NCBI GenBank assembly: GCA_029204225.1
Contig: CM055101.1
Location: forward strand, 39,459,627-39,523,626
Length of the DNA stretch: 64,000 bases
Direction: 5' to 3'
Origin: Diphasiastrum complanatum
Lineage: Eukaryota > Streptophyta > Lycopodiopsida > Lycopodiales > Lycopodiaceae
The notes under the pieces are model-generated. The model was not told the DNA's origin and ran no database searches. It saw only the letters and a program-made list of their open reading frames with translations. The translations under genes and the position numbers were made by a program. Positions 11,035 to 23,600 of this stretch are shown here, piece after piece (the stretch's first letter is position 1; every line of letters starts with the position of its first letter).

Positions 11035-11858
11035 TGATAAATTTTACAATTTTTAGGACAATAATGATTGTACTTTACAATCATAGAGAGTTATTGGTTG
11101 CTTAATCAATGTATCTATCAAGTTCTACACATTAGATCTTGATCTAGATTCATTACACTTGGATTTAAGCAAGAGCAATGGATCAACACATCATAAATTA
11201 GTGAGTGCGGCCTCACATGTGTGGAGTACTGTCCACAGTACGGCCTGCACCTGAAAGAACAAGTACAATAATCCTAGATAGCAATCATTCATAGAAATCA
11301 CAAGACAAAATGACTAGAAACCTCACAAAAGTGCAGAATGCAAAAGTCTCATCAATCTTCTTAGCAAAATGATGATCCTTTTATGGATCAAGTACATCCA
11401 CGAGTCTGGTACAGTCCAGCAGGTCTTCACACGTGTGAAGAGTGCCACATCACTCAGATCTATCCATTTGATCCATCCTTGATCCTTATCCAAACCTGAC
11501 CTTCTAGAATATGGCTAAAATCCAAAAAGCTAGTCTCCTAGAATATAAGAATATTCTCTACAAAATAGGATCTAAGGACACGTGTGAACATCCACTTGCC
11601 ATGTGGGAGCATTTACTCATGCACATGCAAGGAAAAGCTAATTTCTAGGTGACTAGTCAACTTGACGAAAAACTAGTCATATCATGTTCACACTAACTAG
11701 ATTGATCAAAATAAATTTAGATATATACAAGTCTGAAAAATACATCCTCACACGTGGAAATAGGCTTTGTACTGTGAAATCAGATCATCAACATTATTCT
11801 AATGTTTGATCAATATTTACAATAATCAATGTCAAGTGAGAAGTGATAATTTTCAACA
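11035..11858 (-). repeat. Copia-1 5' LTR (824 bp)
   Basis: Matches 6161-7021 along its length apart from a deletion of about 36 bp near 11577 and scattered substitutions. Confidence 0.9.
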
Positions 11859-12826
11859 TCCCTCCATCCTAGACACCTCCATCATTCCATCCATTCCCTC
11901 CACCAACTCATCCCTGTAGAATGTCGAGTCCTAGAAACCATTGGACGATGACGCATTCCAACAAACGGAGTTTGTCACCTCACCTCTACGTGTTGACCTC
12001 ACCGCACCTGAGGGGATGGCAACATCAGAAATTTTGATTGAAAATGACGACAACGATGATGCGACACCATGGGCGACATCTCAACTAGCCTCGGTCATTA
12101 TCACCACCCCAGTTGTGGTGCCACAGGACGTCACAATGGCCTACCAGCACTTGGGCACATTGCTCCAAGGACTAGTAGCAGCCAAATAAATCTACATTAG
12201 GTAGGCGGGTGGTAGAATTAGCAACTAGCAACACGAAGTTGCGAGCAAAGCTCTCACAGCTCCAACAGGACTTGCAGATCCCTCTACAGCATGAGCAGGC
12301 AGAGAAGGACCAAGTCTTGAAGCTGAAGAAGACCGAGGCCATCCTTCAAGGTTACATAAAGGCCCTCTTCAAATTAGTGACCGATGCAATAGCAAAGGTC
12401 AAAGAGGCCCAACAAACAGCACGACAGCAGCTTGCCCCCCTCCATGCCCAATTCTAAGTGGCCGAGACCGAGAATCAAGGAGGTATTGGCCCTAAAGAGA
12501 GAGAAAACCAAATGGTTAGCCCATCCCATGCCCACAAATGGATCGCTCACTCAGCCTAAGGCAGACTTTCTAACCCAACAGGTGCAGCTTTTTAGACAGA
12601 CACTAGTGGGCTACCAAGCGGCCTTTGAAGGCTATCTCCTTTAGGGTGCATAATGAAGTATCTCAAGCCAAGGCAGCAGCGTGTGGCCCAGCAGCCCCCA
12701 CCGACCTAGTGGTAATCTCACCGCCACCCACAGTAGAAGCTGCACAGGCAAGCATGAGCCAAGAGGATCACATGCAACGGGGTTGGCAGATCAAGGCCAA
12801 GATCAAGACCAAGACATAGACCAAGG
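11859..12826 (+). pseudogene. E1 element coding region, segment 2 (coiled coil)
   Basis: E1 resumes after Copia-1 with the end of the Pro/Thr-rich linker. It then has an acidic stretch (about 12030-12070, ENDDNDDA) and a helical, Gln/Lys/Glu-rich stretch at 12209-12457 with LRAKLSQLQQDLQ and heptad-like spacing, a likely coiled coil. Further broken frames follow at 12432-12826. E2 has a comparable coiled coil (IQEREAEKKNFQNIVAKQER, minus strand near 50.85 kb) after its own Pro/Thr linker. The frame at 12777-12820 (DQGQDQDQDIDQ) continues exactly into 18878 once Copia-2 is removed. Stops and frameshifts make it non-functional. Confidence 0.55.
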
Positions 12827-13102
12827 AGTTAGAATTAAAGTTAGAATCACTATGTTACTGTACTGTGGGTCCTACCAGTGGATAAGGATCAGTTGGCCTC
12901 ACCACGAGGCAAGTCGATGGGACACGCGCCCTGCCAACGGCACCCTGGGTCATGCATGGGTTGCCTGAGTGAACAACTATATGTACAGTGTAATTTCATT
13001 TTGAGAAATACAGTTGCTATGTGAGCTTGCTGAGGAGAGTGATTTTTTGTCTGTGTTACTGTGTAGCATGATCTGTGTTCCTCTGCAAAGCAAATTCTAA
13101 GT
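12827..13102 (+). repeat. Copia-2 5' LTR (276 bp)
   Basis: Begins AGTTAGAATT and ends AATTCTAAGT, forming imperfect terminal inverted repeats. It is bounded by the target duplication on the left and the primer-binding site on the right. Confidence 0.9.
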
Positions 13103-13114
13103 TGGTATCAGAGC
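13103..13114 (+). other. Copia-2 primer-binding site
   Basis: TGGTATCAGAGC immediately follows the 5' LTR and is complementary to initiator Met tRNA. Confidence 0.88.
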
Positions 13115-14414
13115 CGTACAGGGAGTGTACACAGTACAGTGTCGCCGTTGAAGAGAGCTTCGGGAGAACTGTCTTCTGAGAGTTCGGGGTTTTACGACGG
13201 GTTGAAGAAGGAAAGAGAAGCACTGGTGCACAGTTTCTAATTTATAGAGGCTTGTTAAGCTCATCAGAGGGATTATTAGCCTGTGCATAGCATCAGACAG
13301 GGAAAAATTTGCTGAAAAATTGACAATTTTGAAGCCAGCTGAAAATTGAAACCGGACTTGGGGTTACGGTTTTTATACATAACTAGTGATTTCTTCGCTG
13401 TTTGTGCACCGTTTTGGATGCCGTAAGGACAGGAAGGAAGCTAATCACACTTCAATCAGCCATGGAGATATTCTGAGGTTTATGTCAGAGATTTGTCTCC
13501 AGACAGTTAACCTAGCAGATTTGCGGTAAAAAGGTGAAAAAGTCACTTTGTCAAGTTGAGCTAAAATCACCGTTTCTCCACAGAATTTCATGACTGAACA
13601 CTCTACAGTCATGGATTCAGTAGGGCGACCCTGCTCCAGGCCTCAGATCGTGCTCAAAACGATCCACAGGAGAGCTTGATCTGATAGTTTTCAGAGAAGG
13701 GAGGCGCGGCCGCAGGCAGGGAAAGTCGCGGGCTGTTCGCACGCCCAACGCGATGAATAACTCAGTGTACCGAAGTTCGTAGCATCTGCAAGAGTTTGGT
13801 TCGATGCCCAGATGTACTTTGAACCTTTAGATGAGGTGTCAAATGAATCAACGGCCCAAAATTTGTGATGGGAGAGAAATTTGAACCACAAGATTTGGTT
13901 CAACCATTGGATGAGCTTTGAACAGGGTCCTGAAGAATTGAAGTGCATTCTGGCCTTCAACTTCATTAAAAATTTTCATACTGAAAGTTGAGTTGGGTCT
14001 CTTTACAAATGAAGAGTGAAGTTTCTTCAAAGTGAAGAAATAGTTCAAAAGCTAGAAAAGTCCCTATTTTTGGGTCCTTTGCCCGTTTTGACCCAAACAA
14101 AAGGCTATAACCTCCAAACGAAGGGCACCCGGACTGTACCTGCAAGTACGGTATCGCAAAACATAGTGGTTGCAGTGGAGAAAGTGTTCGGAGTATGCCA
14201 GAAGTAGTTTCATCATTCCACTGGGCACGTTGTTGGGAGTTGACGACTGAGTGCATTTCGGAAGGCGACGCCGATTTGGCTTTCAAATTGGTGGAAAAGC
14301 GGCGAGTGGCCTGGTAAGAAAAAAAGTGTAGGTCATTATTTTCAACTTCTGACATCACTGTTGGCCTCGACATACTGTTCTTAGCCTAAGGTAGAAGTTT
14401 CAAGCATTTTTGCG
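13115..14414 (+). other. Copia-2 leader, no coding signal
   Basis: About 1.3 kb between primer site and gag start have no convincing open frame on the element strand. This is long for a copia leader and may hold packaging or translation signals, or a small insertion. No internal repeat is seen. Confidence 0.6.
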
Positions 14415-17400
14415 ATGGCAAACATGGGAGAGTCCATTTTGAGTGAAAGTAGCAAATTGGACGGGATTTCCAACTATGCAGTGTGGAAATTCAAAATGAA
14501 AAACATACTGATGGAGAAAGATGTGTGGGAAGTCGTCACAGGTGATGAGAGAAGGCCGCCAAATGAAGCAGACATCAAAGTGTTCGACAAAAAGATGAGG
14601 AAAGCTTTGACCTTCATTAACTTGTCAGTGAAGGATCACATCATTACCCACATTTGTGATGCTATTACATCTAGACAGGCATGGGATGTGCTAAAGGAGC
14701 AGTTCGAGACGTCAAATCCGTCAAGAATCATGTTTCTGAAGTAAAGTTGAATAGTGTCCGCATGGAGCAAGGAGAGCATATTCAGACGTACATGACCAGA
14801 ATCAAGACAATGAGAGATGAATTGCATTCTATTGGAGAGCGCATACGTGATGTGGAGCTGGTGCATAATGCATTATGCGGCATTGCATAACCCTATCAGA
14901 TGTTTGTGAGTGGAATAGCATCAAGAGAAAGATTGCCAACCTTTGACGAGCTCACAGGAATCTTGATGCAGGAAGAGCAACGACGAGAAATGGTGAAAGC
15001 TAGACGTCAAAATACTGATGATCAGGCACTTGCGACACGCCAAAAACAAGGCAAGGGCAAGGGCAAGAAAAAGACTAAGCAGCAATTTGCCAAGTCTCAG
15101 GAGGATGAGGGATCTTCCAGCAAAACTAAGAAGAAAGGCAAGTGCTTCCATTGTGGTAAAAAGGGCCATTGGAAGAGTGAATGTCGCAAATTCCTGGCGG
15201 AACAAGGCAAGGGGAAACCAAAACAAGCAGGTAACCTTGTCGATGAGGGTGAGATTGAAGACTCTAGCATCTTCATATCTGCATTGTCATCTAATCAAGA
15301 TGATCAAGCATGGTATATTGACTCAGGAGCCACAAGACGCATGACAGGTAACAGGAACTGGTTCAGTAGTTTGAAAGCGTTGGATAATGGAACATCTGCT
15401 TCACAAGCAAATAGTGAGGTGTGCATGATCAAGGGGATAGGCACAGTTTCAATCCAACTGTCTGATGGCAAAAGCAGGATGATCAGGGAGGTACTTTACG
15501 CACCAGGTTTGAAGAAAAATCTACTTTTTGTTGGAGTCATTACTGATCAAAAGTTGAAAGTAGAATTCGCCCATGATCATTGCTTTGTGAAGGATGCAAA
15601 CCAAAAGTTCAAAGTTATTGCGAATGGAGAAAGAGAGCCCAATACAAAATTGTACAGGTTGAATGCTACAATCAAGGGGCAACATGGACTTGTATCATCC
15701 CTTCCTTCACAAACTGAGTTGTGGCACAAGAGGCTTGGTCACTTGAACTTGGGAAGCCTCAGTTTGATAAGAAAATTGGAGATGGTAACAGGACTGCCTA
15801 CCATAGAAGATCACTTGAAATCGATGTGCGAATCTTGTATATATGGGAAGCAGCATCGAGAGACGTTCAATAAAGGGGGTGTTGCAAGAGCAAAGAACAT
15901 CCTGGATTTAATCCACACAGATTTATGCGGGCCCATGAAGACCATGTCCTTAGGAAAAGCCGTCTATTTCATGACCTTTATTGATGATATGTCACGTAAG
16001 ACGTGGATCTACTTCTTGAAGAAGAAATTAGATGCTTTTGATAATTTCAAGAACTTCAAAAACTTGGTCGAAAATCAGACAAGAAAGAAGATCAAAGTCC
16101 TAAGATCAGATAGTGGAGGTGAGTATAAGTCTAATGACTTCAATGATCTTTGTGATCAATGTGGGATTAAAAGACAATCTACGCAAGCTCATACTCCTGC
16201 TCTCAATGGTGTAGCTGAGTGCAAAAATCGTACGATTGTGGAAAGTGCCAGATCTATGCTAATTGAGATGAAATTACCAAAAGATTATTGGTCAGAGGCA
16301 TGTAGCACGGCAGTCTATCTTCAAAATAGAAGTCCTACCATTGCCATACCAAAAATAACACCTGAGGAAGCATTCACAAAGAAGAAGCCAAAGGTGAACC
16401 ACTTGCGAATCTTTGGATGTAAGGCCTTTGTACATATTCCTAAGGAAGAGAGATGTAAACTTGATGTAAAAGCTATCAAGTGCATATTCCTAGGATATGA
16501 TGATCGCGTGAAGGGCTATAGATGTTTTGATCCAGTCGAAAACAAAATCCATATAAGCCGAGATGTTATCTTTGCTAAATCCAAGATGTATGAAGATGAA
16601 GATGCTGAGAAGATAGACACATCCAATAGGAAAAATGGTATAGTGAGGATACCACCTGATGATGATCCATTTATTGACCTTCCGAGTGATGAACATGAGG
16701 ATACATCTCAAGATACTACTACTCAACCTCAAGAAACAGGTTGGAGAGGTAGGGACAAACCTTTTGGTGCAAGAAGGATTGAAATTGCAGGTGACAAACG
16801 CAAGGAGAAGGATGTACCGTGGGATACATTTTCACCAGGAAGCCGATCACCTGACAGAAAGCTCCCTAAGTGGTTTGAGAGATTGATGGAGAGCCGCGAT
16901 ATAGATGACTTTCCAGGATCATCTAACCAGGGAGAGCTACGAAGATCAACAAGGAGAAGATACTACCTGAAAGGTATGAAGCAAATTTTGCTCTCTTATC
17001 TAGCATTATTCAAAGCAAAGAACCTTCGACTTATAGTGAAGCAAAGGATGATGATATTTGGATCAAGGCCATGGGAGAGGAGATGGAGCCAATTGCTAAG
17101 CATAGCACATGGGACTTAGTAGAACCACCAGTTGGCAAGAAACCCATTGGTTGCAAATGGGTATACAGAACTAAGTACCATGCAGATGGAAGCATAGCAA
17201 AGCACAAAGCAAGATTAGTAATCAAAGGGTACGCACAAAATAAAGGCATTGACTATGAGGAGACCTTTGCGCCGGTGTGTAAGTGGAATACTCTACGTCT
17301 ACTTATTGCTTTAGCTTCACATTTTGGTTGGCCTTTGCATCAGATGGATGTGAAATCTGCTTTTCTAAATGGTGAGTTAGAAGAAGAAGTGTTCATGGAT

Positions 17401-18543
17401 CAACCTGAAGGCTTTGTAACGAAAGGACAAGAAAATAAAGTATGTCCCTTGAAGAAAGCGCTTTATGGTCTTAAACAAGCACCACGTGAGTGGTATAGCA
17501 GGATTGATGCCTACTTTCGTTCAAAGGGGATGGTGAGAACATATTCTGATCCAAATCTATATGTCTTATGCTTTGATGGTATGGTTGCTTTGATTGTTCT
17601 TTATGTTGATGACTTGATTATTACGGGAAATAATCAAGAGATGATAGACATGATCAAGAAAGACCTCATGAAACAATTTGAGATGATGGATCTCAGCCTG
17701 ATGCATTACTGCCTTGGAGTAGAAGTGTGGCAAAAAGGACATGAAGTGGGTTTAACACAGGTGAAGTATGTCAAAGAGTTGCTGCACAGGTTTAGGTTGC
17801 AGGATTGCAAACCAGTAAACACTCCTATTGAACCAGGTAAAAAGCTTGATAAATCACAATTATTTGATGCTACGCTATATAGACAGTTAGTAGGGAGCTT
17901 GATTTACCTTACCACAACTAGACCAGATATATGCTATGTTGTTGGCATTGTAAGTCAGTTTATGGCGGCACCTACGGAAACGCATTGGAAAGCAGCTAAA
18001 CTCATTTTGCATTATGTGAAAGGCACTTCAGAGTATGGCTTGATTTACAGGAAGCATGATGGTTTACCTGAGTTGTGTGGCTATGTGGATGCGGAATGGA
18101 GAGGTGACTATGATGATCGTAGATCCACCACAGGATATATATTCCAGTTTTGTGGTAATTGCTTTTCCTGGTCTAGTAAGAAGTAAAGTACAATTGCTCT
18201 TTCCACCACAGAAGCAGAGTATAAGGCAATGTGTAGTGCTGCACAAGAAGCTATATGGTTGAGACAAATCTTGGAAGAAATTGGCATGAAGCAGAAAAAT
18301 CCCACGACTTTACATAGCGACAGTCTGAGTGGCATTCAGCTAGCAAAGAATCCAGTGTTCCATGCGAGAACTAAACACATTGAGATTCAATATCACTTCA
18401 TACGTGAGAGGCTGCTGAGTCGTGAAATTCATGTTGTTCATTGTAGCACAGAAGAACAACTAGTTGATAGTTTCACTAAGCCACTTACTGGAGAAAAGTT
18501 TGATAAGTTTAGATCAAAACTTTCTGTACTTAAAGTTTGTTGA
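14415..18543 (+). pseudogene. Copia-2 gag-pol polyprotein with four breaks
   Basis: Gag begins at ATG 14415 (MANMGESILSESSKLDG). A frameshift near 14740 and an in-frame TAA at 14888-14890 break it. From 14900 the main frame runs through the zinc knuckle (CFHCGKKGHWKSEC), protease (WYIDSGATRRMT), integrase zinc site (LWHKRLGHLN, CESCIYGKQH), integrase core (IHTDLCGPM, SDSGGEYKS, GVAECKNRT) and linker. A frameshift near 16965 moves into the frame holding reverse transcriptase (WVYRTKYHADGS, ALYGLKQAP, LYVDDLIITG) to 18186. There a TAA replaces the Gln usual after SSKK. RNase H continues in that frame to 18543 (LSTTEAEYKAM, ARTKHIEIQYHF). With few lesions and all domains present, this is the best-preserved copia here. 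Confidence 0.93.
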
Positions 18544-18596
18544 CTTTAAAGCTATGTATATGACTGTATAAAAAGTGACTCTATTTTAAGGGAGAG

Positions 18597-18872
18597 AGTT
18601 AGAATTAAAGTTAGAATCACTGTGTTACTGTACTGTGGGTCCTATCAGTGGATAAGGATCAGTTGGCCTCGCCATGAGGCAAGTCGACGGGACACGCGTC
18701 CCGCCAACGGCAACCTGGGTCATGCATGGGTTTCCTGAGTAAACAACTATATGTACAGTGTAATTTCATTATGAGAAATACAGTTGCTATGTGAGCTTGC
18801 TAAGGAGAGTGATTTTCTGTCTGTGTTACTGTGTAGCATGATTTGTGTTCCTGTGCAAAGCAAATTCTAAGT
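18597..18872 (+). repeat. Copia-2 3' LTR (276 bp)
   Basis: Same length as the 5' LTR with about 15 substitutions by eye. Followed by the second CAAGG duplication copy. Confidence 0.9.
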
Positions 18873-18877
18873 CAAGG

Positions 18878-19762
18878 GCCAGGGCAAAGTCTACTCAGAT
18901 CAGCAGAGGATCAACAAGCGTCAACCTCCCAGGGCTCTCGGTACATTTTGGCCAACCGAGCATTCCGTAGACCAAAAAGCATGGAGGAGGAGATTGATGA
19001 ATTCCTTCTCCAATTTCCCCATGAATCCTCATGCGGCGGATGGAAGATATCTTTTACTACCAAAGAAATAAAGGGCAACGAGATCGTGTGCCTTCCGAAA
19101 CTGGCTCCACAACCTACATGGCGGCATCATATCTTTGAAAGAACTCTGTCGGCCATCAGGGCATATGTGACCAGCTCGAGGCAGCTGCAGATCAATTCCC
19201 ATTACATTCTCATTCCACGCAGACACAAATGGGTGCAAATGTGGAACAGCTTTGGACCATATCACCATAAAGATGCTCAATTAGCCAAAGATCCACTCTG
19301 AGCACGGATGGTGCATGCAGGAAGATGCCAAGCAGGCTCTAGTCCAATTTTGGAAGCAATATCAAAAGAGCCCAGATCCCACAGTTCGTGCGACTGCTGA
19401 ATTCGCCCGCGATCTAGAATTCTTGCTGTGGATTCCCACCAAATGGGACAATTTTTTACCACCATTATTCTTTGATCCCAACAAAGCCCTGGTTAGAAGA
19501 CCAACTACCATTGACAAGAGTGTATTATAGAGCGGCTATGCTAGGCCCTGCCTTGCTGAGCAAATTTCAGACATGGATAGTCCAATTTTGGTTGGAGGGC
19601 ATCCATAAGGTCTTTTTTCCACTGAAAGACGAGCACAACCTCGAACGCGTCAACTATATGGAGAAAGTCAAAAGTTATCTAATATAGCACCATCAAGAAA
19701 CTCGAGGCCCATACTAGCGCCATAGCACCGAGGGACCGAAACTACTTCAAGTCGGGGGCCTT
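18878..19762 (+). pseudogene. E1 element coding region, segment 3 (conserved C-terminal block)
   Basis: The frame continues from segment 2 across the Copia-2 site (..QDIDQ to GPGQSLLRSAEDQQ). It carries FLLQFPHESSCGGWK and a region ending near 19301. From 19315 a second block in shifted frames contains AVQFW-like helices, EFARDLEFLLWIP, YRAAMLGPALLSKFQ and WIVQFWLEGIHKVFF. The block aligns with E2 minus 50562-50188, which has SAEYCRSMAFLMQ, KLYYRAAFMSSHYV and VERIREYWVAQF. No protease, RT, RNase H or integrase motif is found. A purine tract (AAGTCGGGGGCC) ends the internal region just before the LTR-like start at 19763. The protein family is not recognised. Confidence 0.5.
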
Positions 19763-20357
19763 GTTGAGGGTAAATCTTGTATATAGATAAATTAGGTGCG
19801 AGGGCACTGGCATCCTGCATGTAATATTGAGCACATGTAAATAATTGTTGTATGAAATAAAATAGATTGGGCCTTGTAGAATTATATAATGGAAAAGGCC
19901 CAAAGTCTAAGTTAATAAAGTTTTTTTAAGTTCTAATTATCAATCAAAGTCAAAGTAGTCGTAGGTGGGGTGTGCTTCTTTGTGCACCTTAGATTGAAAT
20001 GTGTTTCTTTTAAGGGCTAGGATTTCAATCCTCCCTTCCTTGAAGTAGACAACAGAAACCAAGGGGCAAGGGCCTCCCCAAGATTAAAAAGATGCCTCTT
20101 GTACCTCATTTGACATGCTTATTGAGAAGAGGAAACTCTACCACTTTGAGCACTCAAGCATCCTCATGTGCTTTGTTATTTTCTAATGATATTATTTGTG
20201 AATGTGTTATTTCTTCACCTCTTACTATTTCTATGGTTTTCTTTTGTTTAATGCTTTCACATTAGAAAATGTTATTAGCATATGAGTAGACCTCCCTCTA
20301 ACTCTCCCTTCTTACTCTCTTTTCACTACTATTTTGATGATGGAATGTGTGGATAGG
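19763..20357 (+). mobile_element. Probable 3' LTR of E1
   Basis: Starts TGTTGAGGG right after a purine tract, as a 3' LTR should. Its last 180 bp (20176-20357) are repeated at 1849-2031. No clear CA end is seen, so the right boundary is approximate. The first 400 bp are AT-rich and non-coding. A matching 5' LTR immediately before 5568 is not found, so E1 is truncated or rearranged on its left. Confidence 0.45.
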
Positions 20358-20637
20358 TGATAGGATTGTAGTTAGTGCTTAGATTCATTGAAAAAAAAAC
20401 TAAAGTAGTCAACTTAATATAGTTAGAGTCCTATCCTAGTGGATCTAACCCTTTTGATATGCGGAGGGCTGCTCACGCTACACTACAACCCTTGTTGGAG
20501 GGTTTGCGGATCCCAAGGCAACCTAACCCTAGTTAATAGGTGAGAGGGATTTGGCACCCTGCATGTGTAAGTCCAACCCGATGATCACATAGTTTCAACT
20601 CCATTTTTTATCATTACTAGAATTTCTCATAGAGAAG
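20358..20637. other. Non-coding leader upstream of Copia-3 gag
   Basis: About 280 bp with no gene and no recognisable primer-binding site. It is probably retroelement leader or LTR remnant. Confidence 0.3.
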
Positions 20638-23600
20638 ATGTCTTCATCTGGTTCACATTTCTTGGAGCATAGTGAGAGATTAACATCTTCCAATTATGCA
20701 ATGTGGAAGATCATAATGGAATCATTATTGATTCTACAAGATGTAATGGATATTGTGAGTGGAGCTGAAGAAGAACCTGCTGCACCTAATGAAGCTGCAG
20801 CATTTCACAAAAGAACCAAAATTGCCCTTCATTTTATAAAAATGAATGTAACCAATGAAGTGTTAAGAGAGATCAGTACATGCACCACTGCCAAGGAAGC
20901 TTGGGATACTCTAAAAACAATCTATGAGATCAAGAATACTTCTAGATTGCTTACACTTAGAAACCAAATATTTCTAAGTTATCAGAGAGTAGATGAGAGC
21001 GCTTCATCATATGTCATGAGAGTTAAAGATCTTCATCAAGAGTTAGCTAGTATTGGTGATGCTCTTAAGAACACTGAACTTGTTCAAGTAGTCCTAAATG
21101 GACTTAGAGATGAGTATGACAAATTTGTGCAGACTTATGCTGTCAGGGAGGATCTTCCATCCTTGGAGGCACTGCAAGGTGTTCTCATTGCTGAAGAAAG
21201 CAGGCAAGAGAACAAGATGCTGAGGATCAACAGACTTTCATTGAAAGATGGTGGAGATGACAAAGCACTCTTCATCAGAGACAAGTCAAGAGGCAAGGGC
21301 AAAGGACAACAACACTTCAAGAAGGACAAAGCCAAAGAAGGTGGTGAGGATCAGTCCTTACAAGCTGCAACATCCAGTGGCAAGAAGAAGCTGTCAAAGA
21401 TCAAGTGTTGTTTCTGTGGCAAGAAAGGACACTATGCATCAAACTGTTTCAAGAAGAAGAACCAATCTAAGCAAGTTAGCCTTACTAATGAGGATGAGTG
21501 TGAGGGTGTTGAGAGTGAAAGAGAGGATTCATTAATGATGTCTACTTTTTCATTTTTTCCTATACGGCTAGTTCCCATATGTCTAGTTCTAGGAACTCTT
21601 TCACTAATCTCATGCCATATCTAGGTGCAAAAAGATCAATCTATATTGCTAATGATGTAGAGTGTAGAACTGAAGGAATAGGTAGTATTCCACTACATGC
21701 ATCATCATCAAAATCTTTTTGCTTACATGATGTACTTTATGTACCTAGACTAACTAAGAATCTCATTAGTGTAGGACAGTTGTTTGATAATGGATTGGAT
21801 GTCAAGTTTCAAGTTGACAAGTGTATGATCTCAAGAGAAAATGAAGTTATTGCTAGAGGATCTAGGATTGGTAAGTTGTACAAACTAGATTCTAGGGAGA
21901 GTGCTAACATTTCAGATATTGCTTATGAGACCAAGGTTCTTCAGGAGGATCTGTGGAACAAGAGATTGGGTCATCCCAATTTCAAAGCCATTCAATCTAT
22001 GGTCAAAGAAGGAAACTTTGTTGGACTACCAAAGACACTGTCAAAGGAGCTTCTACCTTGTGAAGCTTGTGTGCTGGCAAAATCACACAGAAGGTCTTTT
22101 CCTAGATCAACCATTTGAACTAGTGCACTCCGATGTTCATTTCTCATCAACTAAGAGCAAAGGAGGAGCAAATTGCTTTGTTTCCTTTGTAGATGATTAT
22201 ACAAGATATTCTTGGATCTATATGATGTCTTCAAAAGCCATGGTCTATGATGTTTTTCCTACTTTCAAAGCTTATGTAGAAAAGCAATTTTTTTTCAAGT
22301 TGAAAGCTTTGAGAAGTGATAGTGGAAGATAATACACTTCCAATAAGTTTAAAGACTTTTGTGAGAGAGAGGGCATTCAAAGAGAGTTTTCTTGTTCATA
22401 TACTCCTCAGCAAAATGGAGTTGCTGAGAGAGAAAATAGAACTTTGTGTGAATGTGCAAAAGCCATTAGGCTAGAAGCTTCTTTGCCTAAAGAATTTTGG
22501 GGAGAGGCAGTTGCATGTACAAACTATCTTTGTAATAGGCTTTCTAATCTTGCAATAGGAGGAAAAACAACATTTGAGATGTTGTATAAGAAAAATCCTA
22601 AGGTAGATCATCTTAGGATTTTTGGCTGTGTATGCTTTGTGCATGTGCCTCTAGAAACTAGGAAGAAGGAAGATCCTAGTGTTGTTAAAGAAATTTTTGT
22701 AGGATATGCATCCACTAAAAAAGCATACAAAGTATATCTTCCTTCTACTGACAAGAATGTTGTTAGTAGAGATGTGATCTTCCATGAAGATCAGAAGTTT
22801 AACTTGAATGATGCACAGATCAAGGAGTCTCATGCAAGATCAATCATCAATCTTGATGTTGCTTAAGAGGTGGTGAGGCCGAGGCTTGAGGAGGAGCAAA
22901 TTCAAGCTACCACACCAAGAAGATCTACACGAGCAAGATATGAGCCAAGCATGCTCACATATGATGAAGAAGGAAGCCAAGTGGAAGGTGAAACTTCCTA
23001 TCATGCTCTCTTCATATCAGATGAAGAGCCTAAAGATGTCCAAGAAGCTCTTCAATCCAAGATGTGGGTTGAACCAATGACCTAAGAGTTTGAAGCCTTG
23101 ATGTCAAACAACACATGGGAGCTTGTGGAGCCACCAAACAACATGCATGTGATTGGATGTAAGTGGGTTTTCATAATCAAGTATAATCATGATGGATCTA
23201 TCAATAAGTATAAAGCAAGACTTTGTGCCAAAGGCTACTCACAAATCAAAGGTCTTGACTATGAAGACACCTTTGCACCAGTTGCAAAGATGGTAACAAT
23301 CCCAATACTTATATCTCTTGCATGTTTTCACAATTGGAATATGTTCTAGCTTGATGTTTCTAATGCATTTCTCAATGGCTACCTTGAGGAGGAGATTTAC
23401 ATGGAGCAACCTCCAGGTTTTGTGAAAGAAGGTGATGAATCAAAAGTTTGTCTTTTGTTCAAAAGTCTCTATGGACTGAAACAAGCACCAAGGTCTTGGT
23501 ATGCAAGGCTCAACTCCTATCTCATATCACTCAGATTTTGTCTAAGTGAATATGACCCTTCTTTGTATTATAAGTTTGTAGATAACTTTGTAATTATTCT

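Larger units (their letters stand above)
6161..11858 (-). mobile_element. Copia-1: LTR retrotransposon inserted in E1
   Basis: Two direct repeats, 6161-7021 and 11035-11858, both run TGATAAATTTTACA ... ATTTTCAACA. They are the 3' and 5' LTRs of a minus-strand element. The PBS at 11023-11034 (minus TGGTATCAGAGC) abuts the 5' LTR. A purine-rich tract (minus GTGAGGAGGAG, about 7022-7034) abuts the 3' LTR. Flanking pentamers are TCGCT and TCCCT, a 4/5 match consistent with a decayed target duplication. The LTRs differ by roughly 3-4 % by eye plus a deletion of about 36 bp near 11577 in the 5' LTR. The internal reading frames are broken, so it is not autonomous now. Confidence 0.9.
12827..18872 (+). 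mobile_element. Copia-2: LTR retrotransposon with perfect target duplication
   Basis: The element has 276-bp LTRs at 12827-13102 and 18597-18872 and a primer-binding site at 13103. A purine tract (AAGGGAGAG) lies before the 3' LTR. The identical 5-bp flanks CAAGG at 12822-12826 and 18873-18877 are a clean target duplication. Taking the element out restores one E1 reading frame, which fixes both ends. About 15 of 276 LTR positions differ by eye, so the insertion is not recent. The LTR ends defined by the duplication are AG...GT rather than TG...CA. An unusually long leader of about 1.3 kb precedes gag. Confidence 0.93.
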
